A DNA stretch of 64,000 bases from Bacillus sp. UNC41MFS5 (lineage in GTDB: Bacteria; Bacillota; Bacilli; Bacillales_B; DSM-18226), in the NCBI RefSeq assembly GCF_000686805.1, contig NZ_KK366018.1, forward strand, positions 161,759 to 225,758, in the 5' to 3' direction. Below, in pieces: positions 16,583-25,329 of this stretch. Under the pieces are notes generated by a model that saw nothing but the letters and a program-made list of their open reading frames with translations, made no database searches and was not told the DNA's origin. A program made the position numbers and the translations under genes. Numbering within the stretch: position 1 is the stretch's first letter; the number at the start of each line of letters is the position of its first letter.

Positions 16583-17917
16583 ATGAAAAAAATAGCTGTT
16601 ATTGGAACTGGATATGTTGGTCTCGTTTCAGGTACATGTTTTGCTGATTCAGGAAACCAGGTTACTTGTTGCGATATTGATCAGATAAAAATTAATGAAC
16701 TCACACAGGGGATCATGCCGATTTATGAGCCAGGATTAAAAGAACTGGTCCATAAAAATGTTCGCAAAGGAACACTTAAATTTAGCGCTAATATCAGTCA
16801 AGAGATCCAGGATGCTGAGGTAATACTAATTGCAGTCGGGACCCCAATGACATCATCAGGTAAGGCTGACTTAACCTATGTAAAACAAGTCGCTAAATCC
16901 ATTGGTGGAAATTTAAATAATTATAAAGTAATTGTCACTAAAAGTACGGTACCCGTCGGAACTGGAAAATTTATAGAATCGGTTATTCAAGAATACAACA
17001 ACGGAAACCATCCTTTTGACGTTGTCTCCAATCCTGAGTTTTTAAGAGAAGGTTCGGCTATTAAGGATACGATGAATATGGAGCGTGCCGTCATTGGTGC
17101 TACAAGCGAAAAAGCTTTTCAAATGATTGAGGAATTACATCAACCCTTTACAGCCAATATTGTGAAAGCTTCTTTAGAAACTGCGGAAATCATTAAATAT
17201 GCTGCCAATGCATTTTTGGCAACCAAGATCTCATTTATTAATGATATTGCGAACATATGTGAACGTGTTGGTGCCGACGTTACAAAAGTGTCCGAGGGTA
17301 TTGGTCTAGATAGCAGGATTGGCAATAAATTTTTACAAGCCGGTGTTGGATTTGGCGGATCCTGCTTTCCAAAAGATACGGCAGCACTTCTTCATATTGC
17401 TGAGGATTGTGGATATGATTTTAAATTGATCAAGGCAGTCATTGATACAAACGAAGGCCAGAGGGTGCAGCTGGTGAAAAAATTGATGCTTGGATTGGGT
17501 TCGTTAAAAGGGAAAACGATTAGTGTTCTAGGATTAGCATTTAAACCAGACACCGATGATATTCGATCATCTCCAGCCTTGGATATTATTCCTTATTTAG
17601 CAGCGCAGGGTGCCGTCGTTAAGGCATATGATCCTATCGCGATAGTAGAGGCAAAAAAACAGATCGGCTATCAGTGCACCTATTCAGAGGATATATATGA
17701 AACTATTCAGGATACAGATGCTTGCATAATTTTAACAGATTGGCAAGATGTAAAAACATTAGATTTACCCTTAGTAAAGCAATTAATGAAACAGCCTCTG
17801 ATGGTGGATGGCCGGAATCTCTTTGACTTAGAGTTGATGAAACAACTTGGATATACGTATCTTTCAGTTGGAAGACCAGCCATTGAAACAGAATCAGTCA
17901 TATCAAAGACAAAATAG
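16583..17917 (+). CDS. tuaD: UDP-glucose 6-dehydrogenase TuaD
   Basis: A 444-residue NAD-dependent enzyme that oxidises UDP-glucose to UDP-glucuronate, the glucuronic acid donor of teichuronic acid. The Rossmann motif GTGYVGLVSG is at residues 8-17. The catalytic cysteine is C261 in GFGGSCFPKD, and FKPDTDDIRSSPA is in the C-terminal UDP-binding domain. ATG 16583 follows ggaagga at the proper distance; TTG 16574 is in frame but too near. The length matches B. subtilis TuaD. Confidence 0.93.
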   Translation: MKKIAVIGTGYVGLVSGTCFADSGNQVTCCDIDQIKINELTQGIMPIYEPGLKELVHKNVRKGTLKFSANISQEIQDAEVILIAVGTPMTSSGKADLTYVKQVAKSIGGNLNNYKVIVTKSTVPVGTGKFIESVIQEYNNGNHPFDVVSNPEFLREGSAIKDTMNMERAVIGATSEKAFQMIEELHQPFTANIVKASLETAEIIKYAANAFLATKISFINDIANICERVGADVTKVSEGIGLDSRIGNKFLQAGVGFGGSCFPKDTAALLHIAEDCGYDFKLIKAVIDTNEGQRVQLVKKLMLGLGSLKGKTISVLGLAFKPDTDDIRSSPALDIIPYLAAQGAVVKAYDPIAIVEAKKQIGYQCTYSEDIYETIQDTDACIILTDWQDVKTLDLPLVKQLMKQPLMVDGRNLFDLELMKQLGYTYLSVGRPAIETESVISKTK

Positions 17918-17981
17918 GAGGTTTTTCTGATCACTAAAGTAAAGGTCACTGGAGCTCGATATAAAAGGAGAAGGAAGTTTG

Positions 17982-19424
17982 ATGCAAAGTAATCCACTAA
18001 TTAAACAAGCAACAGGTGTGTCAGCTTTTCTCTTAGTTGGATTGGCCATTGTCTATTCACTTGTTGAAATGCAGCTTGAATTGATGGTTTTTCTTGGGGT
18101 ATGGGCGGTTATCGCCTTAACCTTTCTGATGAAAATCAATGTAATTAGTAAACCGCAATTGCCTAGCGTTATGTACTTAGTAGTCATGACAACATTTCTA
18201 AATCAGTCTGTTTTAAATATTCATGTTGGATTTTTTAGCTTATTTTTGTATCGCTTGGTATTGATTGCAGCAATTATTTTCTTTTTCTTTCATGTGGTGA
18301 AAGAAAGGAATCTTTCGCAATATTGGAACCATGTACATGTAAAGGGTGTTCTGCTGTTCCTGCTATTTTGGATGGCTTATGGCGCGGTTTCACTCTTATG
18401 GGCAAAATCGGTAATAGAGGGAATTAAGTCGTTAATTCTTTTGGGTATAGGAATATCGTTTGTCTTTTTGGCCGTCTTTACATTTAGAAAGACGACTCAT
18501 TTGTTCCTGTTTTATGGGATATGGATGTTTATGACTATGATTTTAATGGTGATTGGATTAATCAATCATTTTGCACACATCCAGCTGCCTACATCAACAT
18601 TGTACGGTGGTCCTGAATATAAGCTGTCATATCCAACATCTGTATTCTTTAATCAAAATGATTTTGCCACATTTCTCACGATATCATTCTTTTTCTATCT
18701 ATCGTTTACAAAAAATACTAAACATGTATTTTTGAAAACAACCAGCTTACTTCTTGCCATTATTTGTGTTTATCTCATTTATTTGACTGAATCACGGGCA
18801 AGTTTGCTTGGAGTGATGATTGGATTACTTGTTTTTATGTATATCCTTCTACCGAGATTTTTAAAGAAAATGGCCGTTATTATCGGATCAACCGTATTTC
18901 TATTAGGTACGATTGTATTTTTCGGTAAGTTAGTCGATTTGTTTAACACTTCGACCCTTAATCTTAGTAATGGATTGCTTCCATCTAATCTCGCAAGATT
19001 AAATTTACTAAGGAATACCCTTCACTTCTCATTAGATTCCTTCGGATTTGGGGTGGGGGCCGGTAATATCCCATACTATTTAAAAAACGAGTCCATCTAT
19101 CCAACCAATCATGTTGTAGAAGTTCATAATTGGCTTGCGGAAATTATGGGTAATTTCGGAATTGTGATTTTACTTGGTTACATAACTATGTATGCCTATC
19201 TTTTCATAAGTCTTTATAAATTTTATAGATTTGGAAGCAATAGAAACCAAAAAGGATTACTTGAAGGGTGTATGATGGGGCTTATTGGGTTCGCTGTTTC
19301 GAGTATCAGTCCAAGTTCTGTCAGTAATCTATTTTTTCATTGGGTATTTCTAGGATTAGTTATTTCGACGGTTTCTGTGCTTACAGACAAGAAAAATCAA
19401 CATCAACAAGAAAAATCCTACTAA
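17982..19424 (+). CDS. tuaE: teichuronic acid polymerase-like protein TuaE
   Basis: A 480-residue protein with about 11-12 transmembrane helices and a large outside loop near the C-terminus (FGVGAGNIPYYLKNE, VVEVHNWLAEIMGNFG), the layout of O-antigen ligase/Wzy polymerases. It probably joins repeat units outside the membrane. Its place between tuaD and tuaF fixes it as TuaE. ATG 17982 follows aaggagaaggaag. Confidence 0.83.
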   Translation: MQSNPLIKQATGVSAFLLVGLAIVYSLVEMQLELMVFLGVWAVIALTFLMKINVISKPQLPSVMYLVVMTTFLNQSVLNIHVGFFSLFLYRLVLIAAIIFFFFHVVKERNLSQYWNHVHVKGVLLFLLFWMAYGAVSLLWAKSVIEGIKSLILLGIGISFVFLAVFTFRKTTHLFLFYGIWMFMTMILMVIGLINHFAHIQLPTSTLYGGPEYKLSYPTSVFFNQNDFATFLTISFFFYLSFTKNTKHVFLKTTSLLLAIICVYLIYLTESRASLLGVMIGLLVFMYILLPRFLKKMAVIIGSTVFLLGTIVFFGKLVDLFNTSTLNLSNGLLPSNLARLNLLRNTLHFSLDSFGFGVGAGNIPYYLKNESIYPTNHVVEVHNWLAEIMGNFGIVILLGYITMYAYLFISLYKFYRFGSNRNQKGLLEGCMMGLIGFAVSSISPSSVSNLFFHWVFLGLVISTVSVLTDKKNQHQQEKSY

Positions 19425-19438
19425 GGAGCAAGGTTTAA

Positions 19439-20125
19439 ATGGGACATATGATTCAACGTTTAAAAGAAAGAATGAACAAATACTTCTTAATATTATTAGC
19501 AACTACTATTTTGCTGGGCATTATTGGATGGCTTCTTCCCGTGGGACAAGAGAAATCAAGTTATACATTAGAAACATCGATAACCTTAGGAAACTATAAG
19601 AATCCTGAGTTAAATGTTCCTAATCGTGTGATTAGTTTGTTAACAAACGCTTCTTTTTATGAAGAACATCGGAAATCTCTCTGGGATGAAAATTTCGAGG
19701 AATTTAGTACAAATTTCCATGTAATGGCAGGACCGGATAACACGATTAATCTTTCTTATACGGGGAAATCAGAGGAAAGCACTGCCCAGGTTCTTAAGGA
19801 GATTACAGATGCCTTTATGACCTTCGATAAAGTTAAATTCGATGAAGAACAGAAAATCATTCAAGACTCTTTTGAAGCCACAAAGAATAGTGAAGCAGGC
19901 CCTGATGCAAAAATAGACCAACAACGCTTCTTATATGAACTTAAGACAGCTTTAAATGACATGAAACCTGCTGAAATATTAAAACCCGCCGATATAAATG
20001 CAATTAATACTGAAAATAGAGCCTTCAACTCAAAGGAAAGAGCAGTATTAGGGATTTTATTAGGGGTAACATTAAGCTTTTTATGGATTGTATTCCCCGT
20101 CATTTTCCGGGACCAGTCATTATAA
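19439..20125 (+). CDS. tuaF: TuaF, Wzz-like chain-length/assembly protein
   Basis: A 228-residue protein with one N-terminal and one C-terminal transmembrane helix (FLILLATTILLGIIGWLLP and AVLGILLGVTLSFLWIVFP) bracketing an extracytoplasmic helical domain. This is the topology of Wzz-type polysaccharide co-polymerases without a kinase domain. It probably sets polymer length or supports the flippase/polymerase. aaggag stands 10 bases before ATG 19439; an internal ATG at 19448 cannot be excluded. Confidence 0.8.
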   Translation: MGHMIQRLKERMNKYFLILLATTILLGIIGWLLPVGQEKSSYTLETSITLGNYKNPELNVPNRVISLLTNASFYEEHRKSLWDENFEEFSTNFHVMAGPDNTINLSYTGKSEESTAQVLKEITDAFMTFDKVKFDEEQKIIQDSFEATKNSEAGPDAKIDQQRFLYELKTALNDMKPAEILKPADINAINTENRAFNSKERAVLGILLGVTLSFLWIVFPVIFRDQSL

Positions 20126-20140
20126 TAGGAGGTAATTTTT

Positions 20141-20899
20141 ATGAGTCCACAGCAGCCACTGATCTCAATTATAACGCCTTCATATAATGCCAGTGAGTTT
20201 ATCGAGGAAACAATCACATCTGTTAGAAACCAAACCTTTCAAAACTGGGAAATGATTATTGTCGATGATTGTTCTACTGACAAGACACCAGCTATTTTAG
20301 AGCATCTTGAAAAAGAAGATGCCAGAATACATGTTATTTATTTACATCAAAATGGTGGGGCCGCAGTAGCCCGAAACACAGCTTTGAAGCATGCAAAAGG
20401 CAGATATGTGGCATTTCTTGATAGTGATGATTGCTGGAAACCTGAAAAATTAGCAAAACAGCTTTCTTTCATGCAATCCAATAACTATGCTTTTACATTT
20501 ACCCGTTACGAACTTGTAACAAATGAGGGAGTATTGTTGAACAAACAGATACCCGCCCCTTCGGAAATTTCGTACGATGATATGTTAAAGAATACGATTA
20601 TTGGATGTTTGACTGTCATGATTGATCGAGAGATGGCAGGCGATATTCAGATGCCTAACATACGAACAAGACAGGATTTAGCCACCTGGCTTTCTATATT
20701 AAAAAAAGGGATCAATGCATACGGATTAAATGAAAATTTAGCAGAGTACCGAATAGGAAATCCCTCTATTTCAAGAAACAAGTGGAAAGCAGCAAAAATG
20801 AATTGGTTTGTTTATCGCAAAGTTGAAAAGCTAAATGTCATGAAAGCATTTTGGTGTTTTTCGCATTATGCCTTTCATGCAGTACTAAAAAGATTATAA
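20141..20899 (+). CDS. tuaG: glycosyltransferase family 2, TuaG
   Basis: A 252-residue GT-A fold glycosyltransferase: ISIITPSYNASEFIEETI at the N-terminus, MIIVDDCSTDKT for nucleotide binding and FLDSDDCWKPEKL with the DxD metal motif. It adds a sugar to the teichuronic acid repeat. A strong taggaggt site precedes ATG 20141. The order tuaF-tuaG-tuaH is kept. Confidence 0.88.
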   Translation: MSPQQPLISIITPSYNASEFIEETITSVRNQTFQNWEMIIVDDCSTDKTPAILEHLEKEDARIHVIYLHQNGGAAVARNTALKHAKGRYVAFLDSDDCWKPEKLAKQLSFMQSNNYAFTFTRYELVTNEGVLLNKQIPAPSEISYDDMLKNTIIGCLTVMIDREMAGDIQMPNIRTRQDLATWLSILKKGINAYGLNENLAEYRIGNPSISRNKWKAAKMNWFVYRKVEKLNVMKAFWCFSHYAFHAVLKRL

Positions 20900-20914
20900 A
20901 AAGGGATGAATTCA

Positions 20915-22072
20915 ATGAAGAATATACATATCATTGTGGCAACAGGAGAGTGGGCCCAAGATCAGCTGCGTTACCGAAGACATCGACTTGCTGAATTTCT
21001 ACAAAATCATCCTGAAACAAAAGAGGTTATTTGGCTTTGCCCGACACCAGTACAAAACGAAAAGTCCTACATTACAATGTCAAATGGAATAAAACAATGG
21101 ACGATTAAAGATCTATTGCCACATAAATTATTTAGATTTGGGCGCTATATTGATGAATTTCATCGCCATAAACTGAAGCCATTATTACAATATTTAAAAA
21201 AAGCCCAGGAACAGTTTTCTGTAAATTTATGGTATACCTTTCCTGGGTTCCCATCACTTTCTGACATCTATTCTTGGAATAAAGTCATTTATGATTGCAG
21301 TGATTTATGGACTTCTCCTATTAATGGGAAAAACTCTATCCAAGCAAATTTTAGAAAAGATATAATAGCCAAAGCAGAAAATCGGATCATTCAAAGGGCA
21401 GATATAATTACGTGTACCTCTGAATATCTACGTACGAGAATCGTAGAAAAGTTAGGTTCTGAAAAGAAGGTGGTCACCTTTGAAAATGGGGTAGAATTTG
21501 ATTTATTTGCAAAAAATCCAACACAAATGGAGAATATTCTACCTGATGATTTTAATGGTACAGTTTTAGGATTTATCGGTGGCATTAAACCGAAACTGGA
21601 TTTTGATTTGATAAAGGAAGTAGCACAAAAAAAACGAGAGTGGCTTTTTCTATTTGTAGGACCAGATGGCACGAATGATCATCCAAAATTTAAAGATTTA
21701 TTAACTGAGAGTAATGTCATTTGGACTGGAAGTGTCGCACCTTCCGATGTCCCGAAATATATGAACTTAATTGATATTGGAATCATGCCATATAAATCCT
21801 CTGAATATAATCAAGCTGTATTTCCATTAAAGTTATTTGAGTTTCTGGCAGCGGGGAAGTCCGTCCTGGGCATGTATTTGCCCTCTACGAAAAAATATGC
21901 TGAGGAGTCTGTATACGTTCATTTAGGTACCAATGATACGATCCAATTCATTAATGTAGTTGAACAATTAGAAGGTTCTATAAATGATGAAAATCTTATT
22001 AGTAGGCGCAAGACACTTGCTAAAACAAAAAATTGGAACGAAGTATTTGAGGACATGTTTAGATTAGTTTAA
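20915..22072 (+). CDS. tuaH: glycosyltransferase TuaH
   Basis: A 385-residue GT-B type protein, last in the operon. Recognisable parts are VIYDCSDLWTSP, a TCTSEYLRTRIVEKLG segment, ENGVEFDLF (donor-binding linker), GFIGGIKPKLDFDLI and IGIMPYKSSEYNQAVFPLKL with FEFLAAGKSVLG. It matches TuaH-type glycosyltransferases. ATG 20915 is chosen because aaaaaggga stands 8 bases before it; the ATG at 20906 overlaps that site. Confidence 0.85.
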   Translation: MKNIHIIVATGEWAQDQLRYRRHRLAEFLQNHPETKEVIWLCPTPVQNEKSYITMSNGIKQWTIKDLLPHKLFRFGRYIDEFHRHKLKPLLQYLKKAQEQFSVNLWYTFPGFPSLSDIYSWNKVIYDCSDLWTSPINGKNSIQANFRKDIIAKAENRIIQRADIITCTSEYLRTRIVEKLGSEKKVVTFENGVEFDLFAKNPTQMENILPDDFNGTVLGFIGGIKPKLDFDLIKEVAQKKREWLFLFVGPDGTNDHPKFKDLLTESNVIWTGSVAPSDVPKYMNLIDIGIMPYKSSEYNQAVFPLKLFEFLAAGKSVLGMYLPSTKKYAEESVYVHLGTNDTIQFINVVEQLEGSINDENLISRRKTLAKTKNWNEVFEDMFRLV

Positions 22073-22075
22073 AAC

Positions 22076-22126
22076 AAACCGAGATAGCTTCAATGTTTGG
22101 AAGCCCATAAAGGGTTTCTTTTTTTT
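22076..22126 (+). terminator. probable terminator of the tua operon
   Basis: A two-part stem (aaacc/gggtt outside, gcttc/ggaagc inside) is followed by a run of eight T beginning at about 22119. Confidence 0.6.
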
Positions 22127-22210
22127 GAGTGTGTAAATGAGCACAGGTGCGGAATTTTTTATGAAGGAAATACTTGCGGATCAAAAAAGAATAGTAAATA
22201 CTAAACCCAG

Positions 22211-22312
22211 TCAATGTCTATTTGATTTTGATTTAAAAAATGAGTAATAAAAAATCCGTATAAAGGCTGCCGAAATAAAAATCAGAAACAGAATATTAAG
22301 AAAATTATTCAT
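22211..22312 (-). CDS. possible small membrane protein (33 aa)
   Basis: ATG 22312 is preceded by gggaggtagttg, a strong site. The product MNNFLNILFLIFISAAFIRI then ends in a basic tail (FFKSKSNRH), so it is one hydrophobic helix with positive residues after it. No homologue is recognised. It lies between the tua operon and the TatA-like gene in a stretch otherwise without genes. Confidence 0.4.
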   Translation of the reverse strand: MNNFLNILFLIFISAAFIRIFYYSFFKSKSNRH

Positions 22313-22506
22313 ACAACTACCTCCCAATTTGGAAATTACTTATAAAAATGAACCATTGAATAAGAATTGCTATAGTTACATTTTATCCAGTAAATACTAA
22401 GAAATAGTTGATTCGATGTTAACCTTTTGTAAAGTATTGTTGTATTTATTTTATAGATCTTGAGGTGTGTTTAGTACAGGTCCAATATATTTTAATGTGA
22501 AGACAC

Positions 22507-22547
22507 AAAAAAACCAAGAGTAATCATAAGGCGTTACTCTTGGTTTT
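22507..22547 (-). terminator. terminator of the TatA-like gene
   Basis: A 14-bp stem (aaaaccaagagtaa / ttactcttggtttt) with a T-run on the minus strand, 8 bp past the stop codon at 22555. Confidence 0.8.
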
Positions 22548-22554
22548 CTGAGAA

Positions 22555-22716
22555 CTATTCTTTCTCCAGGTTATCAATATATTTTTTATATTTAATTTTT
22601 ACTTTCTTATGAAAAGAACCAGCTGCACGACCAAGGTTAGGGAGTATTTTCGGCCTAAACACAATTAATGAAATGAAAATGATCACTATTGTACCACTAA
22701 GCCCTATATTTGCCAA
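22555..22716 (-). CDS. TatA/E-type twin-arginine translocase subunit (53 aa)
   Basis: A 53-residue protein: NIGLSGTIVIIFISLIVF (single N-terminal helix), then RPKILPNLGRAAGSFHKK (amphipathic helix) and a short basic tail. This is the TatA plan; the usual FGPxKLPxLG hinge reads FRPKILPNLG, with Arg in place of Gly. The start is TTG 22716, with aaggggtg 6 bases before it. No tatC is adjacent. TatA forms the pore of the Tat pathway that exports folded proteins. It is shorter than most TatA proteins, whose charged tail is longer. Confidence 0.72.
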   Translation of the reverse strand: MANIGLSGTIVIIFISLIVFRPKILPNLGRAAGSFHKKVKIKYKKYIDNLEKE

Positions 22717-23079
22717 ATCAAGCACCCCTTACTATAGAATTATTTACTCAATAAAACCACCTTTAATCTAAATTAAATTATCTACCTAAAAAATTAGGAT
22801 TTTAATAATAAAAAGATTAGAATTTGATGAGAACCTTAAGGTTTAATGTATTAATGAAAATTTTTACAATATTGAACAAAAATAAGGAAAATACATATAT
22901 TTATAATAAGTAGTAAGTCTCATAAAAAAAGACCGTGAGCTCAAGACACGGTCTAAAAAACAACTAAAGTAGTGAATGATTAATCCAACCTCGTCAGCCA
23001 AAACAGGATGGATTTTTCTTTGTGCCCATTTTTTTGCTCATCTGAGTAACACCTTTCTATCTGTTATCTAAATCATTTT
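22717..23079. other. intergenic region, no convincing gene
   Basis: AT-rich spacer between the TatA-like gene and the second permease. It holds the permease terminator at 22930. A 14-codon frame with a site (minus strand, near 22989-23043) is too short to call. Confidence 0.5.
22930..22953 (-). terminator. terminator of the second ArsB/NhaD permease
   Basis: Stem gaccgtg / cacggtc; the minus-strand side continues into a run of seven T. It is 127 bp past the permease stop. Confidence 0.65.
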
Positions 23080-24432
23080 TTAGTTCTGAAGTGTGCCACC
23101 AAATAGCCATGAAACCCAATAATATAGAATTACCAAGGTAAACAACGTAGCTGGTGGGATAACAACGAAGGTTATTTTCATATACTGCCACCAACTAATC
23201 ATGACTTTTCCTTTCTTTACAATATGCATCCACATTAACGTGGCAAGCGTTCCCATTGGTAGTAATAATGATCCCATGTCACTTCCGATGACATTGGCAA
23301 GATAGGATATTTTTAAACTGAGCAGAGGCAGATCCATATTTGTTAATGTTAGTGTGCCTACCATTAACGCAGGATGATTATTAAATATGTTCGAAAGAAC
23401 GGATAACAAGACACCCATTAGTACACTGGCATTAAGCAGGCTTCCAGATACCATTGGACGCATGAATTGGGTTAGCCACTCTGTTAGACCAATATTATTT
23501 AGTCCGTAAATGATTACATACATACTAAAAGCGAAAACGATGATATACCACGGCGTTTTCTTCACCATATCGGTGGGAGGTATTTTTAAATATGCCCATC
23601 TCCAACCTAAAAGGACAAGGGAGCCAAAAACTGCCATAAGCGAAACTGGAATAGATAGAAACGATGCGACAAAGAGGCTGACACGAACCGCAAAGACAAA
23701 TAGTAGAACGTTTCTCATAAATCTAGATCGGTCTTTCTCAGAAGCATGTTTCAATGAACTTGGCTTAAGTGGATGATAAGAAGAGTGTGAAAGCCCAGTT
23801 ACCTTAGTAGGGATCGTTTTTGGTAAGACCTTTTTGAAGCGAAGAAACAAAAGCCAGGTTAGAAGAAGTAAACCCAGTGTTGCAGGCACAAACATCATCG
23901 CCGTATGCAAGTACAAACTCATGTGGACGATTTTTAGGGCGATTAGATTGACAATATTACTTACCCCAATTGGCGCACTTGACGCGGTCGCGATTAAAGC
24001 ACCTGAAAGCAAATACGGAATTTTTTGGTGGTTTTTTAAGCCCATATTGTTTAGCAGTATAACTAATATTGGTGTTGTGATTAAAATACTTCCGTCGTTA
24101 TTAAAAAAGAGTGTCATTAAAAAACACAATAGATTGACATACCAGAATAATCGAATGCCGGACCCTTTTGCTTTTTCTGCAAGCTTTTCTGCCATCCAGT
24201 TAAAGAACCCAAAACTCTCTAAGACAATCGCCATTACAATTGTCGCCATAATGGTAATCGCAGCACCGCTGATGGTTTCCGCAATTAGACCGAGGTCAGA
24301 TAATGTAACACTTCCACTTAAGATGACAACTATCGCACCAATCGTAGCAGGGATTGCTTCATTAATACCTCGGGGTCGCCAAAAAATAAATCCTAGGGTG
24401 AGTAAAAAGGAAGCTATCGTTAACCAAACCAT
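23080..24432 (-). CDS. ArsB/NhaD-family ion transporter (paralogue)
   Basis: A 450-residue paralogue of the protein at 6776, sharing long identical stretches (TLFFNNDGSILITTPI, LSGALIATASSAPIGVSN, NIFNNHPALM, NVIGSDMGSLLLPMGTLATL). About 10-11 membrane helices in two inverted halves. It probably exports an anion or exchanges cations with protons; arsenite is possible but no ars genes are near. The C-terminal helix IVILYYWVSWLFGGTLQN is divergent. It starts at ATG 24432 with aaaggag, behind a short upstream frame with its own strong site. Confidence 0.82.
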   Translation of the reverse strand: MVWLTIASFLLTLGFIFWRPRGINEAIPATIGAIVVILSGSVTLSDLGLIAETISGAAITIMATIVMAIVLESFGFFNWMAEKLAEKAKGSGIRLFWYVNLLCFLMTLFFNNDGSILITTPILVILLNNMGLKNHQKIPYLLSGALIATASSAPIGVSNIVNLIALKIVHMSLYLHTAMMFVPATLGLLLLTWLLFLRFKKVLPKTIPTKVTGLSHSSYHPLKPSSLKHASEKDRSRFMRNVLLFVFAVRVSLFVASFLSIPVSLMAVFGSLVLLGWRWAYLKIPPTDMVKKTPWYIIVFAFSMYVIIYGLNNIGLTEWLTQFMRPMVSGSLLNASVLMGVLLSVLSNIFNNHPALMVGTLTLTNMDLPLLSLKISYLANVIGSDMGSLLLPMGTLATLMWMHIVKKGKVMISWWQYMKITFVVIPPATLFTLVILYYWVSWLFGGTLQN

Positions 24433-24490
24433 TGAATAAACTTTCTCCTTTCAGAAGCAAGTATTTCATGAAATGAATCATGAGACGACT

Positions 24491-24517
24491 TTACCTCCTC
24501 CTGTTGCATCCGCACAT
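24491..24517 (-). CDS. possible leader peptide MCGCNRRR
   Basis: ATG 24517 follows ggaaggggggg, one of the strongest purine-rich sites in the window. The frame codes only MCGCNRRR, with three successive AGG codons that themselves form an aggaggagg ribosome binding sequence before the permease start. CxC plus rare Arg codons suggest a stalling or sensing leader. This is an inference from layout only. Confidence 0.3.
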   Translation of the reverse strand: MCGCNRRR

Positions 24518-24736
24518 GTCCCCCCCTTCCATCTGTACCTCTTGTGTTTTTGTACTGTATGTATATGTATCACAACTAAGACAGGCTTTAGGTTTGTACC
24601 TGTTTTTCTTAAATTCCGCTGAAGTCTATGAAATAAAACCAATCAGAAACTTTTAATTGACAACCATCTTTACTAGTTTATGTTTACTAAATTTCTTCCA
24701 AATAAGTTAAAATAGATATTAAGAGGGGGGATGTCA

Positions 24737-25111
24737 ATGGACATATTTTCAAGAATAGCAGAAGATAAAATAAAAGAAGCGATAAAAAATGGGGAATTTG
24801 AAAATTTACCTGGAATGGGAAAACCGTTAGATCTGAAAGATGATTTGCCAGGGATGAGCGCCGAAATGAAAATGGGTTACCGTATGCTTAAGAATGCTGG
24901 ATTCATTTCAGATCAAGTAGATTTACGAAAAGAATTGATTACCTTAAATGATCTGATTTCTGCAGCCACAGATGACGATGAAATCAACAGATTGCAAGAA
25001 AAATTAACACGAAAACAGTTACAGTTTGAGAAAATGATGGAACAAAGAAGAAAAAATACCAATGTACGTTTTGGCAGTTATGCGGAGAAAATTTATGGGA
25101 AAATGAAATAA
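24737..25111 (+). CDS. DUF1992 / DnaJ-homologue subfamily C28-like protein
   Basis: A 124-residue soluble protein with the DUF1992 pattern: IFSRIAEDKIKEAIKNGEF, ENLPGMGKPLDLKDD and MGYRMLKNAGF, then a charged helix. The family includes the conserved domain of DnaJ homologue C28, but no J domain is present, and its molecular role is not established. ATG 24737 is 6 bases after agagggggg; ATG 24731 directly abuts that site. Confidence 0.8.
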   Translation: MDIFSRIAEDKIKEAIKNGEFENLPGMGKPLDLKDDLPGMSAEMKMGYRMLKNAGFISDQVDLRKELITLNDLISAATDDDEINRLQEKLTRKQLQFEKMMEQRRKNTNVRFGSYAEKIYGKMK

Positions 25112-25226
25112 GAAATTGATGGCTTCACAAATCTTCGAAATTGAATCCTCAAAAATGCGCAACTCCTCAATAAACAACTTTTCTGAGTTTTCTCTAATAT
25201 TTTTAGACTATTTGTATTTATCCGAA

Positions 25227-25254
25227 CTGATGGCTTCCGCTATCAGCTTTTTTA
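25227..25254 (+). terminator. terminator
   Basis: Stem ctgatggc / gctatcag (one G-T pair) with loop ttcc, followed by seven T; 115 bp after the DUF1992 gene. Confidence 0.65.
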
Positions 25255-25329
25255 TTTAGTATTCATGATAAAAATGGAACAAAATAAATTCAAGAAGATA
25301 AAGGGAGGATAACTGGAGGTACATACATC

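Noticed and set aside
22137..22247. 36-codon plus-strand frame (begins MSTGAEFFMKEIL)
   Set aside because: No ribosome binding site and overlaps the better-supported minus-strand small frame; left uncalled.
22989..23043. 14-codon minus-strand frame MSKKMGTKKNPSCFG with an aaggtg site
   Set aside because: Too short and unsupported to separate from chance.
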